Assembly (NCBI RefSeq): GCF_001613045.1
Contig: NZ_BDBP01000032.1
Coordinates: 32,197 to 96,196, forward strand
Direction of reading: 5' to 3'
Source of the DNA: Nocardia lijiangensis NBRC 108240
GTDB taxonomy: Bacteria > Actinomycetota > Actinomycetes > Mycobacteriales > Mycobacteriaceae
DNA: 64,000 bases
The translations under genes and the position numbers were made by a program. Positions 25,039 through 32,969 of this stretch are shown piece by piece. The notes beneath the pieces are model-generated. The model did not search any database and had not been told where the DNA came from. It was given only the letters and a program-made list of their open reading frames with translations. Each line of letters opens with the position of its first letter. Position 1 is the stretch's first letter.

Positions 25039-25675
25039 ATGTAACCCCCGTAGTTGTGTAGACCAACCATACGATGGTGGCGCACCCCTCGACTGTGCAA
25101 ACCATCAGATCGAATCACCGACGAAACACTAGTTCGGGCAGCGGATGCGGCCGGGTCGGAGGAGCAAGGCTGACTACGTCGGGTGGCCCGGACGACGCGG
25201 CCCGGATTCGCGGGCGCAGATCGCAGGACGACGAGTGCAAGGTGTCCATGGTAATTGGCGTCGGGACGGCCGAGCGAACCAATTCTTACGGAGTATGTGC
25301 GCGTTTCGTTGCGGGGGCCATTCTCGGCGATCCCGGCCGACTATCGTTCCGCGCTGGTGGATATTGCCTGATCGTGCCAATTCGGCGAGCTCGATGCCGA
25401 GCAACTCTGCTTCGATTTGGATACTGCAGAACTCGCCATACAAACTACTCACTCGCTCGACTCTCGTCAGCGTGAGACTTCTCGCCCACACTGGATTTGG
25501 AGGCGCATCCGGAAAGCAGATTGGAAGTGCCTGGCATGCCACGGCGGCTTCAAGTGCGCGGAAATCGGCGGTTTGCCTACTGCCACCGAGCGGCATGTGG
25601 CGGGCAGGAGCAATGCATCGGCGCTGCTGAAGAGCACTCCGGACATCGCTGAACGCGACTTCGAAAGAACGAGAT
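25039..25675. other. Intergenic region carrying repeat copy 2
   Basis: About 640 bases with no supported gene. A 140-codon minus-strand frame (25174-25596) runs through the second copy of the 34-bp repeat, but it lacks a ribosome site and family-like sequence. Composition is visibly less GC-rich than the core genome. Confidence 0.5.
25515..25548 (+). repeat. 34-bp direct repeat, copy 2
   Basis: Perfect copy of 24436-24469 in the same orientation, containing the palindrome TGGCATGCCA. Flanking sequences differ on both sides, so the unit of repetition is the 34-mer itself. Confidence 0.85.
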
Positions 25676-26554
25676 TCAGCCTCGCCGACCGAACCGGGCG
25701 AGGTAGTGCCAGGCCCTTTTCAGCTCCTGCGGGTCGGCCCAGCCGCGTGCCCGGCCGAGGATGCGTGGGGTGAGTGTCTCGGTCTCGGTGATGGCTTCGG
25801 CCAACTGGACGATCGTGGCACCGCGGTAGTCGGGGTGTGCGCGGATCTGCTCGATGCCGAGGGTATATCCGTCGTGCCAGCCGATCGGACAGGGCAGGCT
25901 CGCGGCGACCTCGTGGATAGCGGTGTCGCGGTAGCTGGGGTCGAGGACGAGTTCCTCGACGTCGTCGGCAAGGGTCAGCGGGCCGTGCAGGTGAGCTTCG
26001 ATGTAGTGGTCGAGTGGGTCGGCCATGGTGGTCTGCTCGACCGCACCGATCAGGTCCATCCGCATAGCGGTGCCGAAGGAGTCCGGTTCGAACACGCTGT
26101 CGGGGAAGCAGAAGGTGGTGCGATCCAGTGTGTGCTCGGCGAGCCTCAGATAGCACGAGCCGAAGCGGGGCGATCCGCCATAGCGGTCGGCCCGGTGGTT
26201 GAGTGAGCCGTATTTCGGCCGCTCCGAGGCCGACGCCTGGTCGTCGCAGCCGCCGAACATGCGGCTCTCCCACAGCCAGCGCGCACCGCCCGGATGCGCC
26301 GACAGCCCGCCATTGCCTACCCCGGTTTCGAACTGCGACCGGTACAGCCCGTCACGAGCGAGAGCGGCGAGCACGGTCACGTCCCCAACAAGGGCGTCGG
26401 GGTGGAAATGCACTGTCGCCCGCAGAGTTCGATCGGCCGGCACGCCCGTGGCCACGATGGCGGTGACATACGCCAGAGCCAATGCAGCAGGACTACTGGC
26501 TGTCCGGCGTGCGCTGGAGGACGAATCGCTCGCGCACTCTGAGTCGGCATACAT
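25676..26554 (-). CDS. DUF3626-family protein
   Basis: This 292-residue protein matches the DUF3626 pattern. A first helical part ends in LRATVHFHPDALVGDVTVLA. Next comes ALARDGLYRSQFETGVGNGG, then LSAHPGGARWLWESRMFGGC, ERPKYGSLNHRADRYGGSPR and FGSCYLRLAEHTLDRTTFCF. Later segments are LDHYIEAHLHGPLTLADDVE and ELVLDPSYRDTAIHEVAASL. The invariant His, Glu and Arg residues in these blocks suggest an ADP-ribosyltransferase-like or related catalytic fold, but that is not established. Length is typical. AGGA lies eight bases before the start. It is cytoplasmic and stands alone beside the repeat region. Confidence 0.82.
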   Translation of the reverse strand: MYADSECASDSSSSARRTASSPAALALAYVTAIVATGVPADRTLRATVHFHPDALVGDVTVLAALARDGLYRSQFETGVGNGGLSAHPGGARWLWESRMFGGCDDQASASERPKYGSLNHRADRYGGSPRFGSCYLRLAEHTLDRTTFCFPDSVFEPDSFGTAMRMDLIGAVEQTTMADPLDHYIEAHLHGPLTLADDVEELVLDPSYRDTAIHEVAASLPCPIGWHDGYTLGIEQIRAHPDYRGATIVQLAEAITETETLTPRILGRARGWADPQELKRAWHYLARFGRRG

Positions 26555-26668
26555 ACCGATGTCCTACCGGATGCACCAGCTCGGGGGAATTCAAAATTTA
26601 TCCACACTCCTGATCGAGGTGTCGAGCTCGGCTGCTGAGCCTCATCCCGGCTAGCGACCCCATCGACC

Positions 26669-27119
26669 TCAATGGGGCCAGGTGGCCGTCTGCACCACTT
26701 CTCCTTCGCCCCCCAAGCGGACGACCTGCAAACTATCGAATATCAAGGTGAACTTGATGCCTTCGTGAGCCGTCGGCCAAGCGCGGACCAGTCGAATGGC
26801 ATAACGCTGGAGGATAGGGAGTCTGTTGTTGGGCTTCGGGGTAGTAGCGCCCTTCCGAATCATTGAAGATGATATCGAGGTTCCGCGGCGACTGCGGAGT
26901 CGTCGTGCTCAGCCAATCATCGAGTGGCTTCAGGTTTTCGGCGAGGGTTTCCGGCTCCTTCGAGCGAGTCACGGTCAGCGATCGGGGTGGATTGCCCTGC
27001 GATGCGATCAGCCAACCGTCCTCGGTCGGATCGGTGTGCAGCCAGAAATTGATCTTTCCCAGCTTCAGATACCGCGCTACATACTCTTCAGGAGTCAAAG
27101 ACACAGGTGCGTTGCTCAT
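26669..27119 (-). pseudogene. Hypothetical gene with a probable frameshift near 26830
   Basis: The 5' part starts at ATG 27119 behind a good AGAGG ribosome site and reads MSNAPVSLTPEEYVARYLKL, GKINFWLHTDPTEDGWLIAS and so on to about NDSEGRYYPEAQQ. After this the frame turns into unlikely sequence and stops at 26733. In the neighbouring frame a well-formed C-terminal part appears: LQRYAIRLVRAWPTAHEGIK, FTLIFDSLQVVRLGGEGEVV, QTATWPH and a stop at 26669. Joining both frames gives a natural protein of about 150 residues. A one-base indel or sequencing error near 26810-26850 is the simplest explanation. The family is not recognised. Confidence 0.55.
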
Positions 27120-27392
27120 GCCATACCTCTACCGTCGTAGCGGGACCCTCGCGTGGAGGATTGAACACAGTGCGGCACAACATCTTTCAAACTTCTGCGA
27201 TTCGCGAAGGAACTGCGGGCCGACTCGGCTGGGAGCGGCGACCGGGGCGGGATTCGCTGCGAACGCAGTTCCGGCCGAGCAGCCCAACGCTGTCGCCGAT
27301 ATGACCCAACTGGCGCACTTGTCTGCGGTAGATCCTTACGGATGCACTCTCTGACGCCGAACCGGTAGGTCGAAGCGTTTCGCGCTTCGCCG

Positions 27393-28058
27393 TCACGGTT
27401 TGATTCGGGCTCCGAACAGCGGCAGACACTCCTCCAGCCCGGTCACTTCCACCGGCACGCTCCGGTGCGCTTCCCATCTCTCGCGGGTCAGCCGCAACCG
27501 CCGTATCACCGCCGGTTTTCCCCGCACCGCGTGCACCTCGAGCCCGTCGGGCTCGTATCCGAGTTTGCGTGAGACCCCGTGCGAGCCCAGGTTGTCCTCG
27601 AACGCGCCCGATACCGCGGACTCGGCCCCGAGATGAGCGAAGGCCAACTCCAGAACCGCGGCCCGCATCTCCGTTCCTATGCCTTGCCCATGATGAGTTC
27701 GGCCGAGCCAGGATCCGGTGTTCACCTCGCAGCAGACCGCAAAGTCCTTCGCACTGACCGTTTGGGTACCGACCAACTCCCCGCCTCGGAGCACGACGAG
27801 GTTGAGTGCCCACGCATCGACCTGCCAGTCGGCCCAACATCGCCAGTGCCACCGCAGCACCCGCTGCGCACGTTCGTCCGGTTCCGCATCCGTCCACTCC
27901 GCCGTGAACGGCTGCACCGCCGGATCATGCACTCCCTCAGCGGCCAGCCCGGCAAGTGCGCCCAGGTCCTCCAAACCGGGCATTCGCAGTTCCAGGCGCG
28001 GTGTCCGCACCTGCAATCCGGCCAGGGGCCAGTATTTCATTAGGCTCATGCCCGCCAT
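27393..28058 (-). CDS. GNAT-family N-acetyltransferase
   Basis: This 221-residue protein has the RimJ/RimL-type GNAT layout. VRTPRLELRMPGLEDLGALA comes near the N-terminus and LNLVVLRGGELVGTQTVSAK in the core. The acetyl-CoA loop is GSWLGRTHHGQGIGTEMRAA, followed by LELAFAHLGAESAVSGAFED and NLGSHGVSRKLGYEPDGLEV. This family acetylates amino groups of ribosomal proteins, small molecules or antibiotics; the substrate here is unknown. The ATG at 28058 follows GGAGG with a 5-base gap and is chosen over the ATG three codons later and over longer upstream frames. It is divergent from the class V aminotransferase, 127 bp apart. Confidence 0.87.
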   Translation of the reverse strand: MAGMSLMKYWPLAGLQVRTPRLELRMPGLEDLGALAGLAAEGVHDPAVQPFTAEWTDAEPDERAQRVLRWHWRCWADWQVDAWALNLVVLRGGELVGTQTVSAKDFAVCCEVNTGSWLGRTHHGQGIGTEMRAAVLELAFAHLGAESAVSGAFEDNLGSHGVSRKLGYEPDGLEVHAVRGKPAVIRRLRLTRERWEAHRSVPVEVTGLEECLPLFGARIKP

Positions 28059-28185
28059 CTTGGCCTCCGCGCGGCATTCGGGGCCAAGGGGTTTCGCCAG
28101 CGGCGGGTCCTGCCAGGGAAACCGATCGCGACATTTCGGTCCACTTTCGGACCGCTGGCGCTGTACGGATCGTCGCCGAGGCAGC

Positions 28186-29244
28186 ATGCTGCAAGGCATG
28201 TCCTCGTTAGCGCCCGATGAATTCCGTTCCGAGACCGCCTATCTCAATACCGCCTCGTACGGGCTGCCCACCCGGCGGGCGCTGACCGCGATCGCCGAGG
28301 TCAACGCCCGCTGGGCTGCGGGTCGGGGCGCGCCGATGACCGACGACGCGCTGGTGCCCGAGCTGCGCGCGAAGTTCGCCCGGCTGCTGGCGGGTGCGCA
28401 CCCCGACCACGTAGCGCTGGGCAGCGGCGTCGCGGGACTCGTCGGTCCGGTGGCCGCTGCGCTGCCCACCGGCGCGGAGGTGCTGCTCGCGGCGGGCGAA
28501 TTCGCCTCGGTGTCCATGCCTTTCGTGCATCGCGGTGATCTGGCGGTGCGGGTGGTTCCGCTGGCGGAGCTGGCTGCGCAGGTGCGACCCGAGACCGCGC
28601 TGGTGGCGGTGAGCGTCGTGCAGTCCGCCGACGGCCGGATCACCGGCCTCACCGAACTCCGCGCCGCCACCGCGGCCAACGGGGCCCGGCTGCTGGTCGA
28701 CGCCACCCAGGCCGCCGGTTGGCTCCCGCTGAACTTCGCCGACGCCGACTACTGGGTCGGCGCGACCTTCAAATGGCTGATCGGCGCGCGCAGCGTGGCG
28801 TTCTTCGCCGCCGCGCCCGAGGCCGCCGCCGGGCTGCGCCCGATCGGCCCGAGCTGGTACGCGGCCGAGGACCGGTGGGCCGAGCTCTACGATCCGCGCG
28901 AACTGGCCGCTACCACCCGCCGTTTCGACGCGACCCCCGACTGGCTGGGTGTCATTTCCGCATCGGCCGGTCTGAGCCTGATCGAGGAGGTGACCGTCGA
29001 GAAGATCAACGCGCACAACCTCGACCTGGCCGACCGCTTCCGCGCGGGCCTCTCCGAACTCGGCAGGGAGGCGGTGCCCGGCCGCTCGGCGATCGTCGTG
29101 GTCCCCGGCGCCGCTGATCTCGCGCCACGACTGGAGGCGGCGGACGTCATCGCCTCGGCCCGGGCGGGCGCGATGCGCTTCGCGTTCCACTTCTACAACG
29201 ACGAGACCGACGTGGATCGTGCGCTGAACGCACTGGAGTCGTGA
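28186..29244 (+). CDS. Class V aminotransferase-fold PLP enzyme
   Basis: This 352-residue fold type I PLP enzyme has NTASYGLPTRRALTAI near the N-terminus, cofactor-site segments LVAVSVVQSADGRITGL and ARLLVDATQAAGWLPL, and the Schiff-base lysine in DYWVGATFKWLIGARSVAFF. A small C-terminal domain follows, with VISASAGLSLIEEVTVEKIN and MRFAFHFYNDETDVDRAL. The family includes cysteine desulfurases, isopenicillin-N epimerase-like enzymes and the ergothioneine lyase EgtE. No egtABCD genes are nearby, so no specific role is given. The start may be ATG 28186 (GAGG four bases upstream) or ATG 28198. It is cytoplasmic. Confidence 0.85.
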   Translation: MLQGMSSLAPDEFRSETAYLNTASYGLPTRRALTAIAEVNARWAAGRGAPMTDDALVPELRAKFARLLAGAHPDHVALGSGVAGLVGPVAAALPTGAEVLLAAGEFASVSMPFVHRGDLAVRVVPLAELAAQVRPETALVAVSVVQSADGRITGLTELRAATAANGARLLVDATQAAGWLPLNFADADYWVGATFKWLIGARSVAFFAAAPEAAAGLRPIGPSWYAAEDRWAELYDPRELAATTRRFDATPDWLGVISASAGLSLIEEVTVEKINAHNLDLADRFRAGLSELGREAVPGRSAIVVVPGAADLAPRLEAADVIASARAGAMRFAFHFYNDETDVDRALNALES

Positions 29245-29264
29245 TCAAGCGCGCCGGCTCCTGA

Positions 29265-29422
29265 TGCGCACAGACCGATGTCCGCGTGTACGGCTTCAAC
29301 AGCCCGCTCGACTCGGACGCACCGGACGTCGGGCTCGTCGCCGCTATCGGCAGCTCCTGCCACCTCAACACGGCGGCATGAGCGCCGTCGCCGACGAACT
29401 CGTCCGCATTCTTAGGCGGTGA
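29265..29422 (+). pseudogene. C-terminal fragment of an SGNH hydrolase, frameshifted
   Basis: This fragment aligns with the last 45 codons of the intact SGNH hydrolase at 31147-32154. CAQTDVRVYGFNSPLDSDAP and DVGLVAAIGSSCHLN match CAATPWTYGFNSPLDSDAP and DVGLVATIASSYHPN of the intact gene. A one-base loss (GGCGGGC to GGCGGC) then shifts the frame, after which MSAVADELVRIL resumes the match. No N-terminal part or start codon exists. It is a decayed duplicate or translocated end of that gene. Confidence 0.8.
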
Positions 29423-29597
29423 TGGCAACCCCCAACCACCACATTTGGCTCCGGTCGATTCCGCCCGCACCCGAACAGCGCCACCGCCGACGGGCCACAC
29501 ACCCTGCACACGCCCCACATAGGCACCGCCTATGCGAGACGTGCAGAAAGTGTGTGACATGCCGATGACCGCAGGCTCACCCGCTCCGAAGACGTCT

Positions 29598-30062
29598 CTA
29601 CCAGCCGAACGTCGAGAAAGGTGACTGAGCGGCGATGTGCCGCATCGCCGCTCGGCAGTACTCGATCATGTGTTCCGGCAGAGCGTCGATGGCGAACCAT
29701 CCCAGCGCACCGCACTTCTCGGGTTCCTGGTTCGTCGGCTCGCCCTGCCAGTTCGTCACGGTGAAGAAGAAGGCGATCCGACCACCCGACGACGAGTTGT
29801 GCATGACGTGGCTGAATCGAACGTCTTCCGCGCTGATCACTACGCCGACTTCTTCCCGCGCCTCGCGGATCAGTGCGGTGACGACGGATTCGGCGGCTTC
29901 CAGGTGGCCCGAGGGAAGGTGCCAGGCGCCGTCCTCGAAGCCGGTGTTTCGGCGCTGGCCCAACAGTATTTCGTTGTTACGAAGCAGGACCAGATGGACA
30001 TCACCGGTCACCGTGTGACGCTGGGGCTTGAATTCCTGACCGGACACGACAGGGACGCTCAT
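29598..30062 (-). CDS. NUDIX hydrolase
   Basis: This 154-residue protein has the complete NUDIX box at about residues 50-72: GHLEAAESVVTALIREAREE followed by VG, matching GX5EX7REUXEEXGU. The preceding strand reads HLVLLRNNEILLGQRRNTGF and the C-terminal part LGWFAIDALPEHMIEYCRAA. The enzyme hydrolyses a nucleoside diphosphate linked to another group; the substrate cannot be told. The length is normal and the start ATG 30062 opens MSVPVVSGQEFKPQRHTVTG. It lies between the SGNH fragment and the CPBP protease, both of unrelated function. Confidence 0.9.
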   Translation of the reverse strand: MSVPVVSGQEFKPQRHTVTGDVHLVLLRNNEILLGQRRNTGFEDGAWHLPSGHLEAAESVVTALIREAREEVGVVISAEDVRFSHVMHNSSSGGRIAFFFTVTNWQGEPTNQEPEKCGALGWFAIDALPEHMIEYCRAAMRHIAAQSPFSTFGW

Positions 30063-30150
30063 GCGGCGATAGCCCTTTCACTCGATGACTTCGTTCGGGG
30101 TCAGCGGCGATTTCCTTGTTGCCGTTCGCGCTGCCCGCGTTCCGCAGGGC

Positions 30151-31050
30151 CTAGCGTGGCGGATTCACGGCGCGTGTGCTCTGCTCGTGGTCCAAGCCCG
30201 GGCGGTGCTGCTTGCTGCGTTGCAGAACACGTACCGTCATCGAGCCCACGGCGATGAGCACGGCGGCGATGGCGATGAACACGATCTGTGGCCGATCCAA
30301 AATGTTGTCACCGGCGAGCAGATACCCGGCGATATTGATCAGCCAATGTCCGATCGACGCGATCAGCACACGCTGGTGGAAACTCCCGTTGCTCAGGTAT
30401 CCGAGCACTATGGCGAATGCCATCGTCGAGACGAAGAAGCAGACTGCGATCACCAGGCCCGCCGCGAATGCCTGGACATGCCACAGCGCCCAGGTCACCC
30501 CGGTCGCCGAAACTGCCGCGAACCTGGTCATTCGAGATTCCAGTATCGGCTGCATCAGGCCTCGCCAACCAATCTCCTCGCCGCCCGCGCCGAGGAATTG
30601 GAGCAGCAGAAACACTGCGAAGGGAAGACCCCCGACCGCGGCAGGACCGACAAGGGCGGTGCCCGACACGACAGCCGCCATCGTGATCAACAGCCAGAAC
30701 AACACGCAAGCCGTGACCACCGCGACGACACTCGCGCCTACTCGCCGGGAGGGCACTGCTGCGGGTAGCAGTCCGGTGACGGTCTTCCTGAACGTCAGCC
30801 AGGTGGCCAGCACGCCCAGTGTCGGAGCGAACTGGACCAGTGACAGCGCCGCCGGGTCGATGCCTGAATGAGGTTGCACCGCAAGTAGAACCACCGAGGC
30901 GGCAAGGGTGGACAGCACGTAGACGCCGAGTGCGCCCCAGACTCTTGCGGTGGTCGGCGACTGCGTTGTGCAGTCGAGGCCGGGCTGGGTGTTGCTGGTA
31001 TCGGTGGAGCTCACGCGACTTATCTTGTCGGTCGATATTCGCCCGCGCAT
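30151..31050 (-). CDS. CPBP-family intramembrane metalloprotease (CAAX protease-like)
   Basis: This protein of about 299 residues has eight predicted membrane segments. The catalytic motif GAGGEEIGWRGLMQPIL is at about 178-193 (EExxxR). Second-motif histidines lie in VTWALWHVQAFAAG, and a third site in IASIGHWLINIAGYLL. These are the ABI/CPBP glutamic-type intramembrane protease motifs (type II CAAX-like). In bacteria such proteins often process or protect against peptides. The start is ATG 31050, with a GTG one codon upstream as alternative. The hydrophilic N-terminal 35 residues are poorly conserved. It is divergent from the secreted SGNH hydrolase. Confidence 0.87.
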   Translation of the reverse strand: MRGRISTDKISRVSSTDTSNTQPGLDCTTQSPTTARVWGALGVYVLSTLAASVVLLAVQPHSGIDPAALSLVQFAPTLGVLATWLTFRKTVTGLLPAAVPSRRVGASVVAVVTACVLFWLLITMAAVVSGTALVGPAAVGGLPFAVFLLLQFLGAGGEEIGWRGLMQPILESRMTRFAAVSATGVTWALWHVQAFAAGLVIAVCFFVSTMAFAIVLGYLSNGSFHQRVLIASIGHWLINIAGYLLAGDNILDRPQIVFIAIAAVLIAVGSMTVRVLQRSKQHRPGLDHEQSTRAVNPPR

Positions 31051-31146
31051 CACCCTGAAGTCCTGTACACCTGGTGTATCGACGAGGTCCGCCCGCAGCC
31101 CAGCGTCACCCTAGGGCGCAGCCCCAGGTACGCCTAGAGTCTGGGT

Positions 31147-32154
31147 ATGAGCGACACCAGTGCGCCCCCTGGCTCGATCCTCTCGGAACGCGTCGAGACC
31201 ACCCGAGTAGCCCGAACTCTGGTGAATCGCACTGCGCGGAGGGCCTTTTCGAGCCTGGCGGCTCTGGTCGCCGCGGCGGCGGCACTCACCGCTGCCACCG
31301 GTCCAGCACATGCGCGATCGATCGACACCGGAGCGCGCTACGTCGCGCTCGGCGCCTCGTACGCCGCCGGTCCCGGCCTCACGCCGGTGCTGGACGAGGG
31401 ATGTTTGCGCTCGTCCAGCAACTACCCCGGGCAACTCGCCGACGCGCTCGGCCTTTCCCTGGTCGACGTCACCTGCTCGGGGGCCACCACCGCAAACATC
31501 CTCGACAAGCCGCAACGGTTACCCGGCGGACCGGCGATGCCGCCGCAGATCGGCGCGGTCACCGCGGACACCGAACTGGTCACGATCACCATCGGCGGCA
31601 ACGATCTCGGAATGATCGGCGGTATGATCGCGCGCAGCTGCGGTCCGGGACTCGTCGGCGGAATACCCGTCGTCCCGTCGCTGGCCACACAGGTCTGTGC
31701 GAGCGTTCTCGGCGATTCCGGTGAGCCCACCGCGGCGGACTTCGACCGGGTGCGGCAATCGATCGCCGAGGTCGTGCGCACGGTGCGGTCGAAGGCGCCG
31801 AACGCGACGGTCCTGCTCGTCGAGAACATCCCGGTCCTCGACCACGACGGCACGGTCTGCGCGAAAGTGCCGCTCTCCCAGCCGGATGCCGCGTCCGCGC
31901 GGCGCACCTACGACGGACTGATCGCCGAAACCAGAGCCGCCGCACGCGAAACCGGCGTGGCTACCGTGGCGATTCCGAACGCCGACGACCACAACGCCTG
32001 CGCCGCGACTCCCTGGACCTACGGCTTCAACAGCCCACTGGATTCGGACGCACCGGACGTCGGGCTCGTCGCCACCATCGCCAGCTCCTACCACCCCAAC
32101 GCGGCGGGCATGAGCGCCGTCGCCGACCAGCTCGTCCACACGATCGGCAAGTGA
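31147..32154 (+). CDS. Secreted SGNH/GDSL hydrolase
   Basis: This 335-residue protein has a long signal region (hydrophobic core SLAALVAAAAALTAATG, AxA site near AHA at about 56). The SGNH blocks are block I ARYVALGASYAAGPGL with the catalytic Ser, block II DVTCSGATTANILD, block III TITIGGNDLGMIGG with the oxyanion Asn, and block V with the catalytic His near the C-terminus in IASSYHPNAAGMSAVADQLV. Six further cysteines suggest disulfides. Such enzymes are secreted esterases/lipases of actinobacteria. The last 45 codons are duplicated in decayed form at 29265. It is divergent from the CPBP protease and convergent with the next gene. Confidence 0.9.
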   Translation: MSDTSAPPGSILSERVETTRVARTLVNRTARRAFSSLAALVAAAAALTAATGPAHARSIDTGARYVALGASYAAGPGLTPVLDEGCLRSSSNYPGQLADALGLSLVDVTCSGATTANILDKPQRLPGGPAMPPQIGAVTADTELVTITIGGNDLGMIGGMIARSCGPGLVGGIPVVPSLATQVCASVLGDSGEPTAADFDRVRQSIAEVVRTVRSKAPNATVLLVENIPVLDHDGTVCAKVPLSQPDAASARRTYDGLIAETRAAARETGVATVAIPNADDHNACAATPWTYGFNSPLDSDAPDVGLVATIASSYHPNAAGMSAVADQLVHTIGK

Positions 32155-32201
32155 TCGCCCGGGTCGAAACTATCTGGACCGCAGACCATCTCGCACCGTA
32201 C

Positions 32202-32768
32202 CTACTTCATCAGTCTCAGCAGGCCGAGGTTCGGTTCGAGTGCGCCGTCCTGACCGAGCGCAAGGAAGTCTGCCTCCACGGCCGAGAGCGCGAGTTTTCC
32301 GGCGCGTACCGCGCGGTAGCGCACGTACGACCAGAGAAAGACATCGAGATTGTCGAAGCGGGTGCCGCCTTCGAGTACCTCCTCCTCGTGGAACCACACG
32401 GCCACTTGGCCGTTGGTGAGCACGGTGTAGAGGTTGCCGCCGCCGTCGGCGCCGATCGAGTAGACATCGTCGTCGGTGAGCTCGGTCGTGTAGTCCGAAT
32501 CGCGTATGCCGCAATCGTTCAAGGCGAAATCGAAACCGTAGGACCAGTCGAAGATGTCCAGGAACTGTGGCAGTCGATCGGAGCGCACCCGTTGATCGAA
32601 CGCGGCCAGCGCCGCCGCGTCGGCGGGGGCCAGACGCGCGAGAAAAGGTGCCACGGGCCGGGTTTGCTCCGGAACGTGGACGGTCTCGGCATCGGGGAAC
32701 CAGCGCGCCAGATCGGCGCCGAGGTCGCGATCGGTGTAGCCGAGCAGGTCGGCGAGAGTGAGCGTCAC
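32202..32768 (-). CDS. SUKH/SMI1-like hypothetical protein
   Basis: This 188-residue protein opens MTLTLADLLGYTDRDLGADL. The core YSIGADGGGNLYTVLTNGQV, AVWFHEEEVLEGGTRFDNLD and FLWSYVRYRAVRAGKLALSA has the pattern of SUKH-type domains (SMI1/KNR4 superfamily). In bacteria these are frequent immunity proteins against polymorphic toxins; no toxin gene is adjacent here, so that role is not claimed. The start is GTG 32768. There is no signal peptide or membrane segment. It is convergent with the SGNH hydrolase and separated by about 200 bases from the next minus-strand gene. Confidence 0.6.
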   Translation of the reverse strand: MTLTLADLLGYTDRDLGADLARWFPDAETVHVPEQTRPVAPFLARLAPADAAALAAFDQRVRSDRLPQFLDIFDWSYGFDFALNDCGIRDSDYTTELTDDDVYSIGADGGGNLYTVLTNGQVAVWFHEEEVLEGGTRFDNLDVFLWSYVRYRAVRAGKLALSAVEADFLALGQDGALEPNLGLLRLMK

Positions 32769-32969
32769 GCGGGGATTGTAGTAGCACCGTCGGACACATA
32801 TGCGTCTGATCGGTTGTCCGCCAGGCTATCTGGAGCATAGCCCTGGTGACCAGCCGAATCGTCCGTTCCTGCCGATGGTGTGGCGATTGCCGGGTGAACG
32901 GATGCGTCTGCGTCGCGGACTTCGGTCACGTGAAAGTAGCGGCCGATACGCAACTGATCCACCCCTGGA

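Noticed and set aside
25174..25596. A 140-codon minus-strand frame running through the 34-bp repeat
   Set aside because: No ribosome site. The repeat translated in this and a second place explains the apparent similarity between two frames.
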